DNA of 64,000 nt, taken from NCBI RefSeq assembly GCF_027595985.1, contig NC_073303.1, forward strand, positions 25,906,565 to 25,970,564, in the 5' to 3' direction. The position numbers and the translations under genes were made by a program. Position 1 is the first letter of the stretch. Each line of letters opens with the position of its first letter. Below are positions 1-10,866 of the stretch, piece after piece. The notes below the pieces were generated by a model. That model was not told the DNA's origin, did no database searches, and was given only the letters and a program-made list of their open reading frames with translations. The DNA comes from Sorex araneus (taxonomy: Eukaryota; Chordata; Mammalia; Eulipotyphla; Soricidae).

Positions 1-66
1 GAATCGAACCCGGGTCGGCCAAGTGCAAGGCAAACACCCTACCCGCTGTGCTATCGATCCAGCCCC
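1..66 (-). mobile_element. SOR-type SINE, cut by the window edge
   Basis: The box B region (GAATCGAACCCGGGTCGGCC reversed) through box A to the CCAGCCCC end are present. The rest lies left of the window. Confidence 0.85.
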
Positions 67-120
67 TGCACTCATTTTTTTAAAGCAGTTTTTTTTTTTT
101 CAAATTTGTTTGTTGTATTT

Positions 121-288
121 TTGCCACTTTAGGGCCACACTCAGCTGCTCAGGGGTTACCCCACGCTCTGCTCTCAGGAATTATTCCTGGCAGGGCTTGG
201 GGGACTATACAGGATGCTGGGGATCGAGCCCAGTTCGGCTGCGTGCGAGGCAAATGCCCTACCCGCTGTACTATCACGCTGGCTCCAG
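121..288 (-). mobile_element. SOR-type SINE, diverged
   Basis: Nearly full length with changed box B (GGATCGAGCCCAGTTCGG reversed) and a GGCTCC end. Confidence 0.8.
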
Positions 289-712
289 CGCATGTTGTTT
301 CTATGACAAATTTTTGTAAACAATAGAGATAAAAATTAAGCATGCCATTAACCGCTGTTATTCCTGGAGCCCGTCATTAAGCTGCTCAGTAAGAACATCA
401 TTTTCAGTTCCCTGTTGGTCTGAGTGTCGGCCGTTCCTGACGGCATTCCTGCAGAGAGCTGGGCACAGTGCCACAGACAGGTTCTCTGCCTGACATGGCC
501 CGTGGCTTCTTCTCTGACCTGCCTTTCTCGCTCATTCTCTCCGGCTCCTTCCCTTCCTCAGTCATGCCAGGCACACTCCTACCCCAGGGCCTTTGCATAC
601 CTTATCCCAGCCTGGGATACCCTTGTCCCAGCTCATGGCCTGGTTCACATACTCTCCTCCTTGTTTGCATTAGAAACATCAGGGATTTTTCAGGTTTTTC
701 ACACTTGGTTTT

Positions 713-842
713 CATTCTTTGTTTGGGGGCCACATTTGCAAGTACTTAAGGGCTTGGGTGCTATCTGGGGCACCGGGGATTGAACTTGGACTGGTGTCAT
801 GCACCAGGGCCCTACCAATGGTACTATTGCTCCAGCTACCTC
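713..842 (-). mobile_element. SOR-type SINE, old
   Basis: GGGGCCACATTTG at the start and GGTACTATTGCTCCAGC at the end remain. The middle is shortened. It abuts the minisatellite-bearing SINE. Confidence 0.6.
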
Positions 843-1492
843 CTTGGTCTGTTTCACCCCCTGCTGTGCTCAGGGCTCACTCCTGGCTCTGTGCTCGGGA
901 CTCACTACTGGCTCTGTACTCAGGGCTCACTCCTGGCTCCATGCTCAGTGCTCACTCCTGGCTCTGTGCTCAGGGCTCACTCCTGGCTCTGTGCTCGGGG
1001 CTCACTCCTGGCTCTGTGCTCGGGACTCACTCCTGGCTCCATGCTCAGTGCTCACTCCTGGCTCTGTGCTCAGGGCTCACTCCTGGCTCTGCGCTCAGGG
1101 GCTCACTCTTGGCTCCATGCTCAGTGCTCAGTCCTGGCCCTGTGCTCAAGGATCACTCCTAGCTCTGAGCTCAGGGTTCACCCCTGGCTCTGTACTCAGG
1201 GGCTCACTCTTGGTTCTGTACTCAGGAAATCACCCTTGGCTCTGTACTCAGGGCTCCCTCCTGGCTCCATGCTCAGTGCTCACTCCTGGCTCTGTGCTTC
1301 AGGGTTCACCCTTGGCTCTGTACTCAGGGGCTCACTCTTGGCTCTGTGCTCAAGAGTCACCCTTGGCTCTGTGCTCAGGGATGACTCGTGGGGCTCCGGG
1401 GAACAGATGTCGTGCTGGCATCAAACCCAGGGCCAGCCATGCACAAGGCAGGAGGGGCCTACCCACTGTACCATCTTCCCTGCCCCGCTGCT
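843..1492 (-). repeat. SINE with an internal expanded minisatellite (unit about 25 bp, about 20 copies)
   Basis: The outer ends (TGCTGTGCTCAGGGCTCAC at about 850 and CATCAAACCCAGG...ACTGTACCATC at about 1418-1475) are the two halves of one antisense SINE. The segment between them, normally one GGCTCACTCCTGGCTCTGTG unit, is repeated about 20 times (about 858-1382) with variants such as CCATGCTCAGT and TACTCAGGGG. Stop-free frames across it are a by-product of the repeat. Confidence 0.85.
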
Positions 1493-2410
1493 GTTTCACT
1501 CCACCTGGCTCAGATGGACGCATCCTAATTCCCTACCTCACTATTGCCCGGGGACCAGAAGGGAAAACAGAAAAGTGCCAAACCTGATGGAGTGTCTCTA
1601 AACAGGGGGCTAGTGGGGTCAGAGTGATGGTACAGCTGGCGTGACCCGCAAACGAAACCCTGAAAATAACAAGGGGGCTAAGTGGCTAAGTGTCTAGACC
1701 CCCTTCCTAGCCTTTCACCCAAGGTGGAGCCCGGGAACCAACGGGGTCAGAGTTGTGAGGAACTGAAGGTTCAGAGCTCAGCGGGGGACGACAGGCTTCC
1801 TGTGCTGGAGGGAGGTGCGGGCAGGGTGTGACTGACGACTAAGGGTTGTGAGCTGAGGGGGACGGGCTGGGGAGGAAGCAGCAGCAGGGCGGGGCTCACC
1901 TGCTGATGGCTATCAGTCCTGAGCCCTGGGGAGCCCCAGGGCTCCAGGATGGGGGTGTCAGGCCCAGGTCTGGCCCTGGAACCCCGCTCTGGACCTCTGA
2001 TCACCTGAGCGCCATGTTCTGGGCCGCCCCGGCCCTGACTCAGAGTTTCCAGGGCTGGCATCCAGGTGCAGTGCTCACCGTCAGAGACGCCGGCGCCGCC
2101 ACAGCCCTGACCTCTGGTGGGCGGGCAGCAGTGACCTTTGAGAGCCTGCCTTGCTCCCGGGTTCCACTGGAGGCGTGGAGTCCTCTGAGAGCCAAGTGTG
2201 AGGAGAGGGGCTGGCGCCAGGCCCCTTGTAAGTTCTACAGCTCCCACAGATCAGGCGTAACTGCAGATGGGGGTGAGGGGGAGCTGCGGGGTGCAGGAAA
2301 GCACCCAAGCACTGACCTATGGTTGCAGAAAAGAAAAAAAAAAAGGGAATGATCTCTCTCTCCCAGATGCATCTTGGAACCAAGGAACTCTGAAAAACAA
2401 AAATTACAGA

Positions 2411-2822
2411 CTGGGGGGCCGGAGAGAGAGAAAACAGAGGGAGCCTGCTTTGCACGTGGCTGACTGGGTTCAATATCGTGTCCCGAGCCCCACCAGGAGT
2501 GATCCCTGAGCACAGAGCTGGGAGCAAGCCCTGGGCATCTTTGGGTGTGGCCCTAACACATATACAAAGATATAGACTTTGAGGGGAGGGGTTTGGGGGT
2601 TGAGCCTACCTGGGGGACGCCCCTGGAAAGTGCTTAGGAATCATTCCTGGGGCTGGAGCAATAGCACAGTGGGTAGGGCGTTTGCCTTGCACGTGGCCGA
2701 CCCGGGTTCGATTCCCAGCATCCCATATGGTCCCCGGGGCACCTCCAGGAGTGATTCCTGAGTGCAGAGCCAGGAGTAACCCCTGTGCATTGCCAGGTAT
2801 GACCCCCCCCCCCAAAAAAGAA
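2411..2822 (+). mobile_element. Two SOR-type SINEs in tandem
   Basis: An old copy (2411-2560, GGGGGCCGGAGAGAGAG start) and a well-kept copy (2650-2822, GGGGCTGGAGCAATAGCAC, box B GGTTCGATTCC, then a C-run and AAAAAAG). Confidence 0.85.
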
Positions 2823-2924
2823 ATCATTCCTGGAGGTTCTTGGGGGGGACCATGTGGTATTGGGGTGACAAGTCCCACCCATCTCCCTGGCCCTAAAACC
2901 AAGATCTTTAAAGAGTTACCGATG

Positions 2925-3080
2925 GGGCCGGAGCAAGAGCACAGCACGAATTCAATCACGCCAGAGTCCAATCTTCAGCAGCCCATATGGTCCCCTGCAC
3001 CCTGCCAGGAATGATGCCCAAGCCCCGAGCCAGGAGTAAGTCCTTAACACAGCAGGGTGTGGCCCAAAAACCGAACAAAG
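2925..3080 (+). mobile_element. SOR-type SINE with internal loss
   Basis: Starts GGGGCCGGAGCAAGAGCAC. The box A to B interval is shortened and altered. It ends GGGTGTGGCCCAAAAACCG. Confidence 0.75.
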
Positions 3081-3984
3081 GAGTTACTGAATGTCCTTCT
3101 CTGTGTACTAACGCCCAGCCACTCTAATGAGTGAGGAACGGACGGGGTGAGAACCTCTGGATGCATGTCCCGCTGAGAACAAGCAGGCACGGAGGGCCTG
3201 GATGTCAAGGTCGGGTTTCCTGCCGGCCCCCGCGTGCACTTGGCTGACATCTGCTCCTCTGGGCGGGCTGGGACAGCTGAGGGGTGCTGGGAGAAGGGCA
3301 GGGTCTCACCAGCTCACCCAGCCAGGCCCCTGCTTGTCCCCCTGTGCCATTCAGATCCCAGAAGTCAGTGGGCAGGGAAGGGGTGTCGCGAAGCTGATGC
3401 CCCCCACCCCGCCCCTGAATCCTAGACTCAGTTGCTCTTCACTGCCCCTCCACAGGAGAAGGCAAAGATGCTCAAGGCGCAAGAGGCCCCTCCTGGTCCC
3501 AGGATGGCCCTGGGTGGTCCCCAAAGTTCAGAGGACTTGGGAGAACAGAGCCGAGTGGGGAAGACCCCCCATCCTGCAAGCTTCCATCCTGCAAGCAGCG
3601 GGACTGCTGGCTCCTGAGAGCCTCATCTTGCCAGCCTGGGGAGACCCGGGGCTCTGCCCCTGCAGACCCCCAGTTCCTGCAAAAGACCCCGCTTTACAAA
3701 TGCCCCCGGGGCTGGCCGCCAGGGAGCTAGGAGGCCCCATTCTTGGCTTTCCAGAAGCTGCTCACTCGGAGGCGAGGTGACCCCGGAAACCCATCCTCCG
3801 CTACTCTTGCGTTTGCTCTTTTTGAATTCTGGGTCACACCTGGCAGTGCCGGGGCGGGGGAGGGGGGACTCCAGGCGTCAATCACACTTCAGCTCGGCGG
3901 CCGCATGTCAAGCAAGCGCTCCGGCCCGTCGCGCTGCCTTTCTGGCCTTTACAGCTTCTTTTACTTTAAAACCTCTTTCAGAGA

Positions 3985-4365
3985 AAGCTTGGCGTGCTAG
4001 TAAGCAGGGAGGGCGTCTGCCTTGCACACGGCCAACCAGGTTTAATTCCCGGCACCCTGTAGGGCCCCCCAAGCCCTGCCAGGAGCCATCTCTGAATGCA
4101 GAGCCATGACCAAGCCCTGAGCCCAAACCCCAAAATAAACAAATAATAAGAAGTTCTTTAGAGAAAGAAGCGGTGGGGACCCCACAAAATCCTAGAGTTA
4201 GGCCAGAGAGATAGCACAGGACTAGGGGGCTCGCCTTGCACATGGCGAGCCTCAGTTTACCCCCCAGCACTGCACAGGGTTCCCTCAGCACTGCTAGCCG
4301 GGACCCCTGGGCACAAGTCAGGAGGAAGCCCTGAGCACCTCTGGGTGTGACCAATCTACCACCTA
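3985..4365 (+). mobile_element. Two old SOR-type SINEs
   Basis: 3985-4150 (GAGGGCGTCTGCCTTGCAC, box B changed to GGTTTAATTCC, AAATAAAC tail) and 4201-4365 (GGCCAGAGAGATAGCAC, box B decayed, GGGTGTGACC end). Confidence 0.75.
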
Positions 4366-4519
4366 TCCCCCACCCCTCCACCCACACCCCCCCCACACAC
4401 ACACACTCAATCAAATAAAATTTCTTAGGATCTGAAAAAATTCTGGGTTCATTTTGGAAAGAAATACCACTCTGTCACAAGCCCCCAAATAAATCTTTTA
4501 TTCTGTTTTGCTTTTTTTA

Positions 4520-4693
4520 TGTTTTTTTTCTTTTTGGGTCACACCTGGCAATGCACAGGGGTTACTCCTGGCTCTGCACTCAGGAATCACCCCTGGCGGT
4601 GCTCAGGGGACCATATGGGATGCTGGGAATCGAACCCAGGTTGGCTGCGTGCAAGGCAAACGCCCTACCCGCTGTGCTACTGCTCCAGCCCCC
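4520..4693 (-). mobile_element. SOR-type SINE
   Basis: Full length: TTTTTGGGTCACACCTGGC to GTGCTACTGCTCCAGCCCC, with box B GAATCGAACCC intact. Confidence 0.9.
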
Positions 4694-4800
4694 TGATTTG
4701 CCTTTTTTGGGAGGCGGGTGGCTATGATTCTTATACCAACCTATATTTCACTATTCCCAACACACCCAGAGAAAGACCAGTGTGTTTCCTACAAGAATTT

Positions 4801-4980
4801 AAAACGGAGAGATAGTACAGTGGCTAAGGCACTTGCCTTGCACGTGGTCGACCCAGATTCCATCCCCAGCACCCCATATGGTGCCCCGAGTCCACCAGGA
4901 GTGATCCCTGAGCACAGAGCCAGAAGTCAGCCCTGAGCACTTTTCGGGTATGGCTCCAAAACCACGACAACAAAAATAAT
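4801..4980 (+). mobile_element. SOR-type SINE
   Basis: Box A region AGATAGTACAGTGGCTAAGG and box B AGATTCCATCC are altered. An AAAACCACGACAACAAAAAT tail is present. Confidence 0.8.
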
Positions 4981-6899
4981 TCAAAACAAGGCAAACTCCT
5001 CCGGTTTCCCCCAGGCTTCTCAATCCGACTGCCTGGGCCTCACGGAGAAGCTTGCGGTGGCGGGGGGGCGGGGGGTCTCCTGTCTTTGTGCCTGTCCTGG
5101 GCTGAGCCCCCCGGGGAGAGAAGTGAGGACCCAGGCAGAGCCTCCTGCCGCTCCCGGTGCAGGACCCGAGGGGAGAGTTCTCGTGAGCACGGGCTGACCC
5201 CAGCGACTCCTCCCTCTCTCCCTCAGCCTTCGCAGCGGGGGCCAGGGGACCCGCCTGTCGCATCTGCTCTCCCCTCCCCTTCTGACCACTTCTGCCTTGC
5301 TCCTGAGCCGGGTCTCGGCCCCACCCCCCGCAGCGTCACGACTTCCTCCCGTTCTAAAGTTCCACCTCGATGGCCTTGGGGAGAAAGAACGGTCTCCCCC
5401 GGGCCTTCCTTCGTGGGCGCAGGGCTCTCCCCGTATCTGCCCCCACCGTCCCCCAGGCCCAGACCCCCCGCTGCCTGCTCTGGATGGGGTGAGGGGGCAG
5501 GGCAGCGGCAGACAGCCCCAGTCTACACGTTCCCACTGTCTGGGGGCCAGGCTGGGAGGTGGTGCTGGTGGGGGGCAGGGAAGGGGCTGCTGCCGGCTGT
5601 GCTTGGGGCCGGACCCCAGGCTCCTGCGTGCAGGGCTTGTGCGCAGCCCAGCAAGTTCTCTTTCGGGGCCTTCGCCACAGCATCTTCCCTACAGATATGA
5701 GACCTGTGGCGGGCCGGGGCGGGGAGGGGGCAGTGGGCGTGAGTTAGGAAACCCACTAACGTCAGGCTGATGCATCAGCAAAAGGGGAAGCACCCGAGGG
5801 CTCTACCGGCAGAGGTGAGGGGCAGCAGGAGCCCGTGGAGGTCACGGAGACCACAGGCAGTGGGGAGAAGCGCGGGGGTGTCATGGCGTCACCGAGGGGG
5901 ACGGCTGGGAGAGTTCCAGAAGTCTGGGTGGGGAGCGGGCGGTCCAGGCACGCACCAAGCCCTTCGGGGGGCCTTTCCCCAATGCCCTACGAGACCCCCA
6001 GCTGGACCACACGGACGGCGATGCCAAGGTCTACGCAGCAGCATGGCAGGAGGTTCCTGCAGGGAGCAGGGTCGGGCCCCGGGGAAGTCCAGGCTCCCTC
6101 CCGGGGTGCTCACCCAGCGGGTGAGGGGGTGGGGGCCTGTTCGGGACAGGCACGCTCGCAGGGGGTGCCTGTCCTGACCTATTCGGCTTTCAGGTGTCCA
6201 AACTCCTCCTCCTCGAGGTTTCCTGGAGATGGCACCCTCTTTCCGGCCGGGGCCCGGCGGATGTCGAGGGTCACCCCAGGAGTCTAGGGCCTAGCTTCAC
6301 CCCAGGCACAGAGTCTGCTAGTGTGACATTTGGGTGTTTTCCAGCCCCCTGCCTGCGGGGACCCCCTGCTGACACCTCCTACAGTGACCAACAGACACAC
6401 AGACTCTCAGACTCTTCCTGAGATCCTACGAGCCATCTTTGGGGGTTTGACCCCCAATGTTCGAGCCTCCGGGGAGTCGACCCCTGAGACGGCGCCTTCC
6501 CTCGCTGCTTGCTTGCTCCCAGCCCACCGGGGAGGGTGGAGAAGGCAGCCCTCACGGGGCTGGGTCCCGGGCGGCTGAAACTCCTCACTCGTGGGCCAAG
6601 GAAGGAACTTCCGGGCCGTGCTGGAGGGGCCTTATTTCTGGGCTCGGATCCTACCCCTCACCTGGGGTGTGAGTTTCGAGGACCAGGGTGCGCGGGGAGC
6701 TGGGGCAGCAGGTCCACGGGGCCTTAGCCCCAGCCCTCTGGCAGCCGTGCCCCCCGGAAGAGGCAGGTGCCGGGGGACCCCGGGGACCAGCCTGGCTTTG
6801 GGGCTGGAGAAGCCTGAAGCGGGTCGCGGCTGCGGGGTGGAGGGGAGTGAATGACAAGCACCGACTAACTGTCTCCCCAGGGAGGAGGATGCGAGTCCG

Positions 6900-7600
6900 G
6901 ACTTGACCCGAGAGTTTTCTGCTCATCACCCAGTCTGGAGCCGGCCTGGCCCTCAGGACCCACCCCACCCGCCACCCTCCCGACACAGCACCCCCGGGGC
7001 CGGGGCTCTCGGCGTACTCCTTCCCCAGGGTGGGCGGACGATGGGCAGCAGCCGCCGCCGCCGTCCCCGGGGCCGCGGTGCCCGGCGTTCAGCAGCGCGC
7101 GGGCCCCCTCCGGGTGGCGCGCGGGGCTGGCGCGGCTCCCGCGCGCCCGACGGCAGCCCGCGGGCCCCCCGCGCCGCGCGCCCCTCACCTTGAGCTGGGA
7201 CTTGGACACCTTGCCGCTCTTCTCCACGTCCAGCGCGGTGAAGGCGTACCAGATGGACTTGAGCAGCTCCTTGCGCAGGGCCATGGCTGAGCACCCGCCC
7301 GCCCGGCCGGCCGGGGGCGGCTCCGACGCCCAGATCCGGTTTCAGGAAATGCAAACGGCTGCCGAGACCGCAGGGGCCCGGCGGAGCGCGAGCTCCACCT
7401 GCCTGCGCGCCCGGCCCGCCCGGCCCGGCTCGGCTCGGCCCGGCCCGGCCCAGCGCCCTCGGCCCCGCGCCGCGGGTTCCGCGACGGCCGCCCCGCCGGA
7501 CCGCCGGTCCCGACCCGGCCCGGCCCCGTCAGCCCCGCGCCGCGGGCCCCGTGACGGCCGGCACCGGGCTGGGCGCCGGGACTCCTGTCCCCATCACCAG
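6900..7600 (-). promoter_or_regulatory. DEF6: DEF6 CpG-island promoter
   Basis: Very GC-rich, CpG-dense sequence surrounds DEF6 coding exon 1, including a CCCGGCC/GGCTCGG-rich stretch at about 7400-7550. No TATA box is evident. The exact transcription start cannot be fixed from sequence alone. No SINE interrupts the island or the region from 4981 to 8373. Confidence 0.7.
7189..7284 (-). CDS. DEF6: DEF6 coding exon 1 (partial gene)
   Basis: The exon encodes 32 residues beginning [19 protein letters not shown] and ending KSQLK, which I recognise as the N-terminus of DEF6 (SLAT/IBP), a guanine nucleotide exchange factor for Rac/Cdc42 in T and B cells. The family has an N-terminal EF-hand-like region, then a PH domain and a DH-like domain. 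Only the start of the EF-hand-like region is here. The ATG has G at -3 and G at +4. The exon ends in phase 0 at AAG followed by a GTGAGG donor. It lies in a CpG island. I found no exon 2 in the 7.2 kb downstream on the minus strand, so the rest of the gene lies beyond the left edge. Neighbouring ZNF76 is upstream in the same orientation. Confidence 0.95.
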
Positions 7601-8358
7601 CCCTCGTACCCCCTCGTGCAATTCCCTAGCTGGGAAGGCACCGAGAAGGGGCCCCTCCGCGAGTGTCAGGAATGTTCGAGAACGGCTGGGCAGGCGAGGC
7701 GGCGCGGAGAAAGCGTTCCTTTGAGGACCTTCTGGCCGGCCTGCGGTGGCGGTGGCAAACAAAGGCCACAATGCAGGACCGGGGGAGGGACCAGGCTGCC
7801 CAGGCCGCCTCTCCGGGTCAGGCCACTTGGCTGCCGCCCATCCTCCGGGCTTTGGCTCTCAACACGCCCAGGGCACTGCCCGCTCAGGGCTACACTGAGG
7901 GAAGCACGGGCTGGGCGCCTGGGGACCCCCCACCTTCAGGGGGGCTGGCGGCAGGTGGTGGTACCCGGCACCTCCATCTCCGGCTTCAATTAATTCCCTG
8001 CGGGCCACACAGGCCCAGTCCAGGGCCGAGTAAAAGAAATGGGCTCAGGCCATGGGGGACTCCCTGGCCTGGGTGGACGCGCTGCTGGGGTTCGAGGGGA
8101 GGGTCCCGCTCCCGGGAGGAGGGTAAGGGGGACAGCTGGTGGTGGCGCAGAGGGAAGAAGCTCGTGTGGCTGCTTATTCTCCAGCAGGCCATGCCCAGAC
8201 CTCCCTTCTTTCAGCTTCCTCTGTTTCCCCTTCCTTCCAGTGGGGGCTTTGAGCCTATCACCTCCTTCCGTGGGATAGCACCCAGGCCGGGGGCGGGGGC
8301 ATTCCATGACATGGTCCAGCCCTTGAGATGGGCACCCCTAGGGCTGGGTCCTGGAGTC

Positions 8359-8547
8359 AAGATGTTCGCACCAGGGGCACAGCGGGTAGGGCGTTTGCCT
8401 TGCATGCGGCCGGCCCGGGTTTGATTCTCAGCATCCCATATGGTCCCCCGAGCACCGCCAGGAGTAATTCCTGAGTGCTGAGCCAGGAATAATCCCTGTG
8501 CACCGCTGGGTGTGACCGGAAAAAAAAAAAAAAAGATGTTCGCACCA
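8359..8547 (+). mobile_element. SOR-type SINE with a 15 bp target-site duplication
   Basis: The 5' end is truncated (begins GGGGCACAGCGGGTAGGG). Box B is GGTTTGATTCT and the tail is A15. AAGATGTTCGCACCA flanks it at 8359-8373 and 8533-8547, identical on both sides, marking a recent L1-driven insertion. Confidence 0.9.
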
Positions 8548-8669
8548 AAGACTCTCCGTCACCTCGACGCAGCCCCTCTCCCCCCACCTCCACCCGATGT
8601 GGGGGTCTGCCAGTGTGGCTGTGTGCGGCGTAAGGGTGGGGGCATGCGGACCACGCAGGTCAAAGGAAG

Positions 8670-8790
8670 GTGGGGACCAATATGTCTGCACACAGGAGGC
8701 CCAGGTTCAATCCTGGCATCACACCGTCCCCTGAATACCACAGGGAGTGACCCCCCGAGCACTGCACGCCCCCCCAGACAAAACCAGATA
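8670..8790 (+). mobile_element. Decayed SOR-type SINE
   Basis: CCCAGGTTCAATCCTGGCAT and the CCCTGAATACC...GAGTGACC segment remain. Confidence 0.5.
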
Positions 8791-9029
8791 CCTATCAGCA
8801 GTGCATTTAGAGGCCTGAGGCCCAGCGGCGCCTGGGAGCAGTGCCCGCCGCCCGGACACTCCCCACCCGCTGGCCCTGTGTGCCCATTCTGGAGCCAACG
8901 CGCAGCTCTGTGGCAGGAAGCCACTGGCAGGTCCTCAGGGCTCAGCTCAGCCCCCGCCTTCCACCAGATGATGCCCCGGCCAGGTGCCACGTGCACGGGG
9001 CACCCAGGGGGCCCGAGGCACAGAGGATC

Positions 9030-9724
9030 CAGGCGGAAACTTGAAACTTTTTATTAAATACTCATTCACCCGTTTGCCATCACCGTCCAGAGCAGGAAAA
9101 AAATTATCAAAACGGAATTAAAAAAAAAATGTAAACCCAAATCCCCAGTATGTACAAGGCCGCTCTCTGCCTCTCTGCCACAGAGAGGCGGTGGGGGGGG
9201 GGGATGCTGAGGAGGTGGGGAGCGGGGGGGCTGGGCACTTTCTCTGCAGCCGCAGACCCCTGAGGGATGCTGATTGCAACGGGGGAGGCCAGGCGTCGCT
9301 GCTGGCCTCCGGCAAGTGCGTATTGCTGAGAGGGGAGCTGGCTGCCCTCTCCCCGACGGGCAGTGACCAGCGCGAGTGGACGGCCAGTCCCTATGGAGCC
9401 CCGCTGCCACCTGAGCAGGGGAGGGGATGGTGGGCACAAGGGTGCTCCTGAGTGGGAGGGGCGTCGGCGCCTGCTGACTCCTGGGGGGCGGGGTCTGGGT
9501 GCAGGCTGGCATCCAGTCTGTTCTCCTGAGCGTCTGAGGATTGAGCACCCCTGGTTCCAGCTGTCAGCCCTCCGCCAGGGCAGGGCTGCCGTCCCCTGCT
9601 CTCCTGCTGCCCTCGGCCCTGGAGACGCGTGTGGCCACTTTCCAGAAGCTGGCCACGGGCTGGGCACCCTGTCTCCGACGCGGTGTGGTGCAGTGCGGTG
9701 CGATGAGGGACCCAGCGCTCGGGC
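9030..9724 (-). other. ZNF76: ZNF76 3' UTR
   Basis: Unique sequence runs from the stop codon to a poly(A) signal at 9050-9055. No SINE lies inside. A T-rich/A-rich stretch occurs at about 9090-9130. The end near 9030 is set by the signal plus about 20 nt. Confidence 0.75.
9050..9055 (-). terminator. ZNF76: ZNF76 poly(A) signal AATAAA
   Basis: The minus strand reads GTATTTAATAAAAAG about 670 nt after the ZNF76 stop codon. No other AATAAA occurs in between. Confidence 0.75.
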
Positions 9725-9829
9725 TCAGCAGCCACTCTCGGACGCGGCAGCCTCCACAGTGATGGCCCCGTGCCGCATGGCAGCCGTGGCCGCGCTGATG
9801 GCTTCCTCTAGGGTCTGCGGCTCCTCCAG
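9725..9829 (-). CDS. ZNF76: ZNF76 exon 14 (C-terminus and stop)
   Basis: 105 nt including the TGA at 9725-9727. It encodes LEEPQTLEEAISAATAAMRH and GAITVEAAASESGC, matching the known C-terminus. Acceptor CCCGCAG. Confidence 0.95.
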   Translation of the reverse strand: MEEPQTLEEAISAATAAMRHGAITVEAAASESGC

Positions 9830-10252
9830 CTGCGGGAGGTGGGGGGGAGGGTGGACGACAACACAGCGGCTGCAGTGCACGCTCCCCGCCTTGCCCCGTC
9901 CACCCCAAGCCACACATTCATCGCGGGGGCCCCCAAGCAGTCCCTGATAAACACGCTGCCCAGGGTACTATCAGGTAAGGCACGGCTGGGAACCGAAAGG
10001 GTCCGGGCTCAGAGTGACCCCCATCACCACCCGCATCACAGGAGGACCCCGGCCTCCCGGCTCTGCAGAGGAAGATGTGGAGACGCAGAGAAACAGCAGA
10101 GAGGCCAATCCAGATGTCAGTGACAGGGGGCGGGGGGGGGGGAGGCTGCGGGGGCCAGGTGGGCAGTGTGGAGGCGGGCGGGGGTGGAGGGGGGTTCGTG
10201 CCTCCAGGCCGCCACATGCCCCACAGAGGAACCCCCACTCCCTCCCACCCAC
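9830..10252 (-). other. ZNF76 intron 13
   Basis: 423 bp of unique sequence without a SINE. A G-run (10127-10141) and a nearby GGGTGGAGG-rich stretch give a C-rich tract in the transcript. Confidence 0.8.
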
Positions 10253-10366
10253 CTGCACAGCGATGTGAGTCCCGTTGGCCGTGGCCAGCAGCGCCACCTG
10301 CTGATGGTGAAGGGACGTGACACCTGTGTCCTCAGCCACCACGGCCCCAGAGGTAATGATGGTGAC
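10253..10366 (-). CDS. ZNF76: ZNF76 exon 13
   Basis: 114 nt, 38 codons, phase 0 to 0. It encodes VTIITSGAVVAEDTGVTSLH and HQQVALLATANGTHIAVQ, part of the C-terminal region. Acceptor GTTCCAG, donor GTGGGT. Confidence 0.95.
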
Positions 10367-10866
10367 CTGGAACAGAGAAGAAATGATTCCACCCCACCCA
10401 GGGTCTCTCCGCGGGAGCAGGCTGGCGAGGTGAGGGCTGGACGGCGGTTGAGAAACTGTCCCTCCACGCCAGCCAAGGGATTCCCAAGCCGCGAGCTTGG
10501 TCGGGGAAGACCCTTTCCTTGGTGGGATCTTGCCACTTTTGAGGCTTGACCCCTGGGAAGGCTGCACCTGAACGCCACCCCCAACAGAAGAACAAGAAGA
10601 AGCCCCAGGGGCTGGAGCGATAGCACAGCAGGTAGGGTGTTTGCCTTGCACGCGGCCGACCCGGGTTCGATTCCCAGCATGCCTTGCACTCGGCCGACCC
10701 GGGTTCGATTCCCAGCATCCCATATGGTCCCCTGAGCACCGCCAGGGGTAATTCCTGAGTGCATGAGCCAGGAGTAACCCCTGTGCATTGCCGGGTGTGA
10801 CCCCAAAAGCAAAACCAAACCAAACCAAAACAAAACAAGAAGCCCTAAGCAAATGCCCGGTCATCT
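10367..10866 (-). other. ZNF76 intron 12
   Basis: 500 bp if exon 12 ends where expected. It is largely occupied by a SINE (10608-10830), whose tail ends about 35 nt from the defective exon 12 end. Confidence 0.65.
10608..10830 (+). mobile_element. SOR-type SINE with duplicated box B
   Basis: A 38 bp segment from GCCTTGCACGCGGCCGACCC to the CAGCAT after box B occurs twice in tandem (10643-10680, 10681-10718). It carries the GAGTGCATGAGCCAGGAG variant. An AAGAAGCCC repeat flanks it (about 10597 and 10837). It sits in ZNF76 intron 12. Confidence 0.9.

Larger units (their letters stand above)
1..7188 (-). other. DEF6: DEF6 intron 1 (partial)
   Basis: This stretch follows the exon 1 donor on the minus strand. 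1-4980 holds at least ten SINE copies and a SINE-embedded minisatellite. 4981-7188 has no SINE and is GC-rich unique DNA. The open frames here do not resemble DEF6 exon 2. Confidence 0.75.
7400..9030. other. Intergenic gap between the ZNF76 3' end and DEF6
   Basis: About 1.6 kb separate the ZNF76 poly(A) region from the DEF6 CpG island. It contains GC-rich unique sequence, one young SINE (8374-8532) and one decayed SINE (about 8670-8790). I see no gene in it. Confidence 0.7.

Noticed and set aside
780-1601. Long open frames (273 and 262 codons) in several plus frames
   Set aside because: They are the repeating translation of a 25 bp SINE-derived minisatellite, which lacks stops in every frame. 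There is no start context or domain.
2650-2820. tRNA-like box A and box B in many places
   Set aside because: They belong to SINE heads followed by a long SINE body; none folds as a complete tRNA gene with an acceptor stem.
4519-4815. Dozens of 60-110 codon frames with a common peptide such as GSHPAMHRGYSWLCTQE
   Set aside because: They are conceptual translations of antisense SINEs, recurring wherever a copy occurs.
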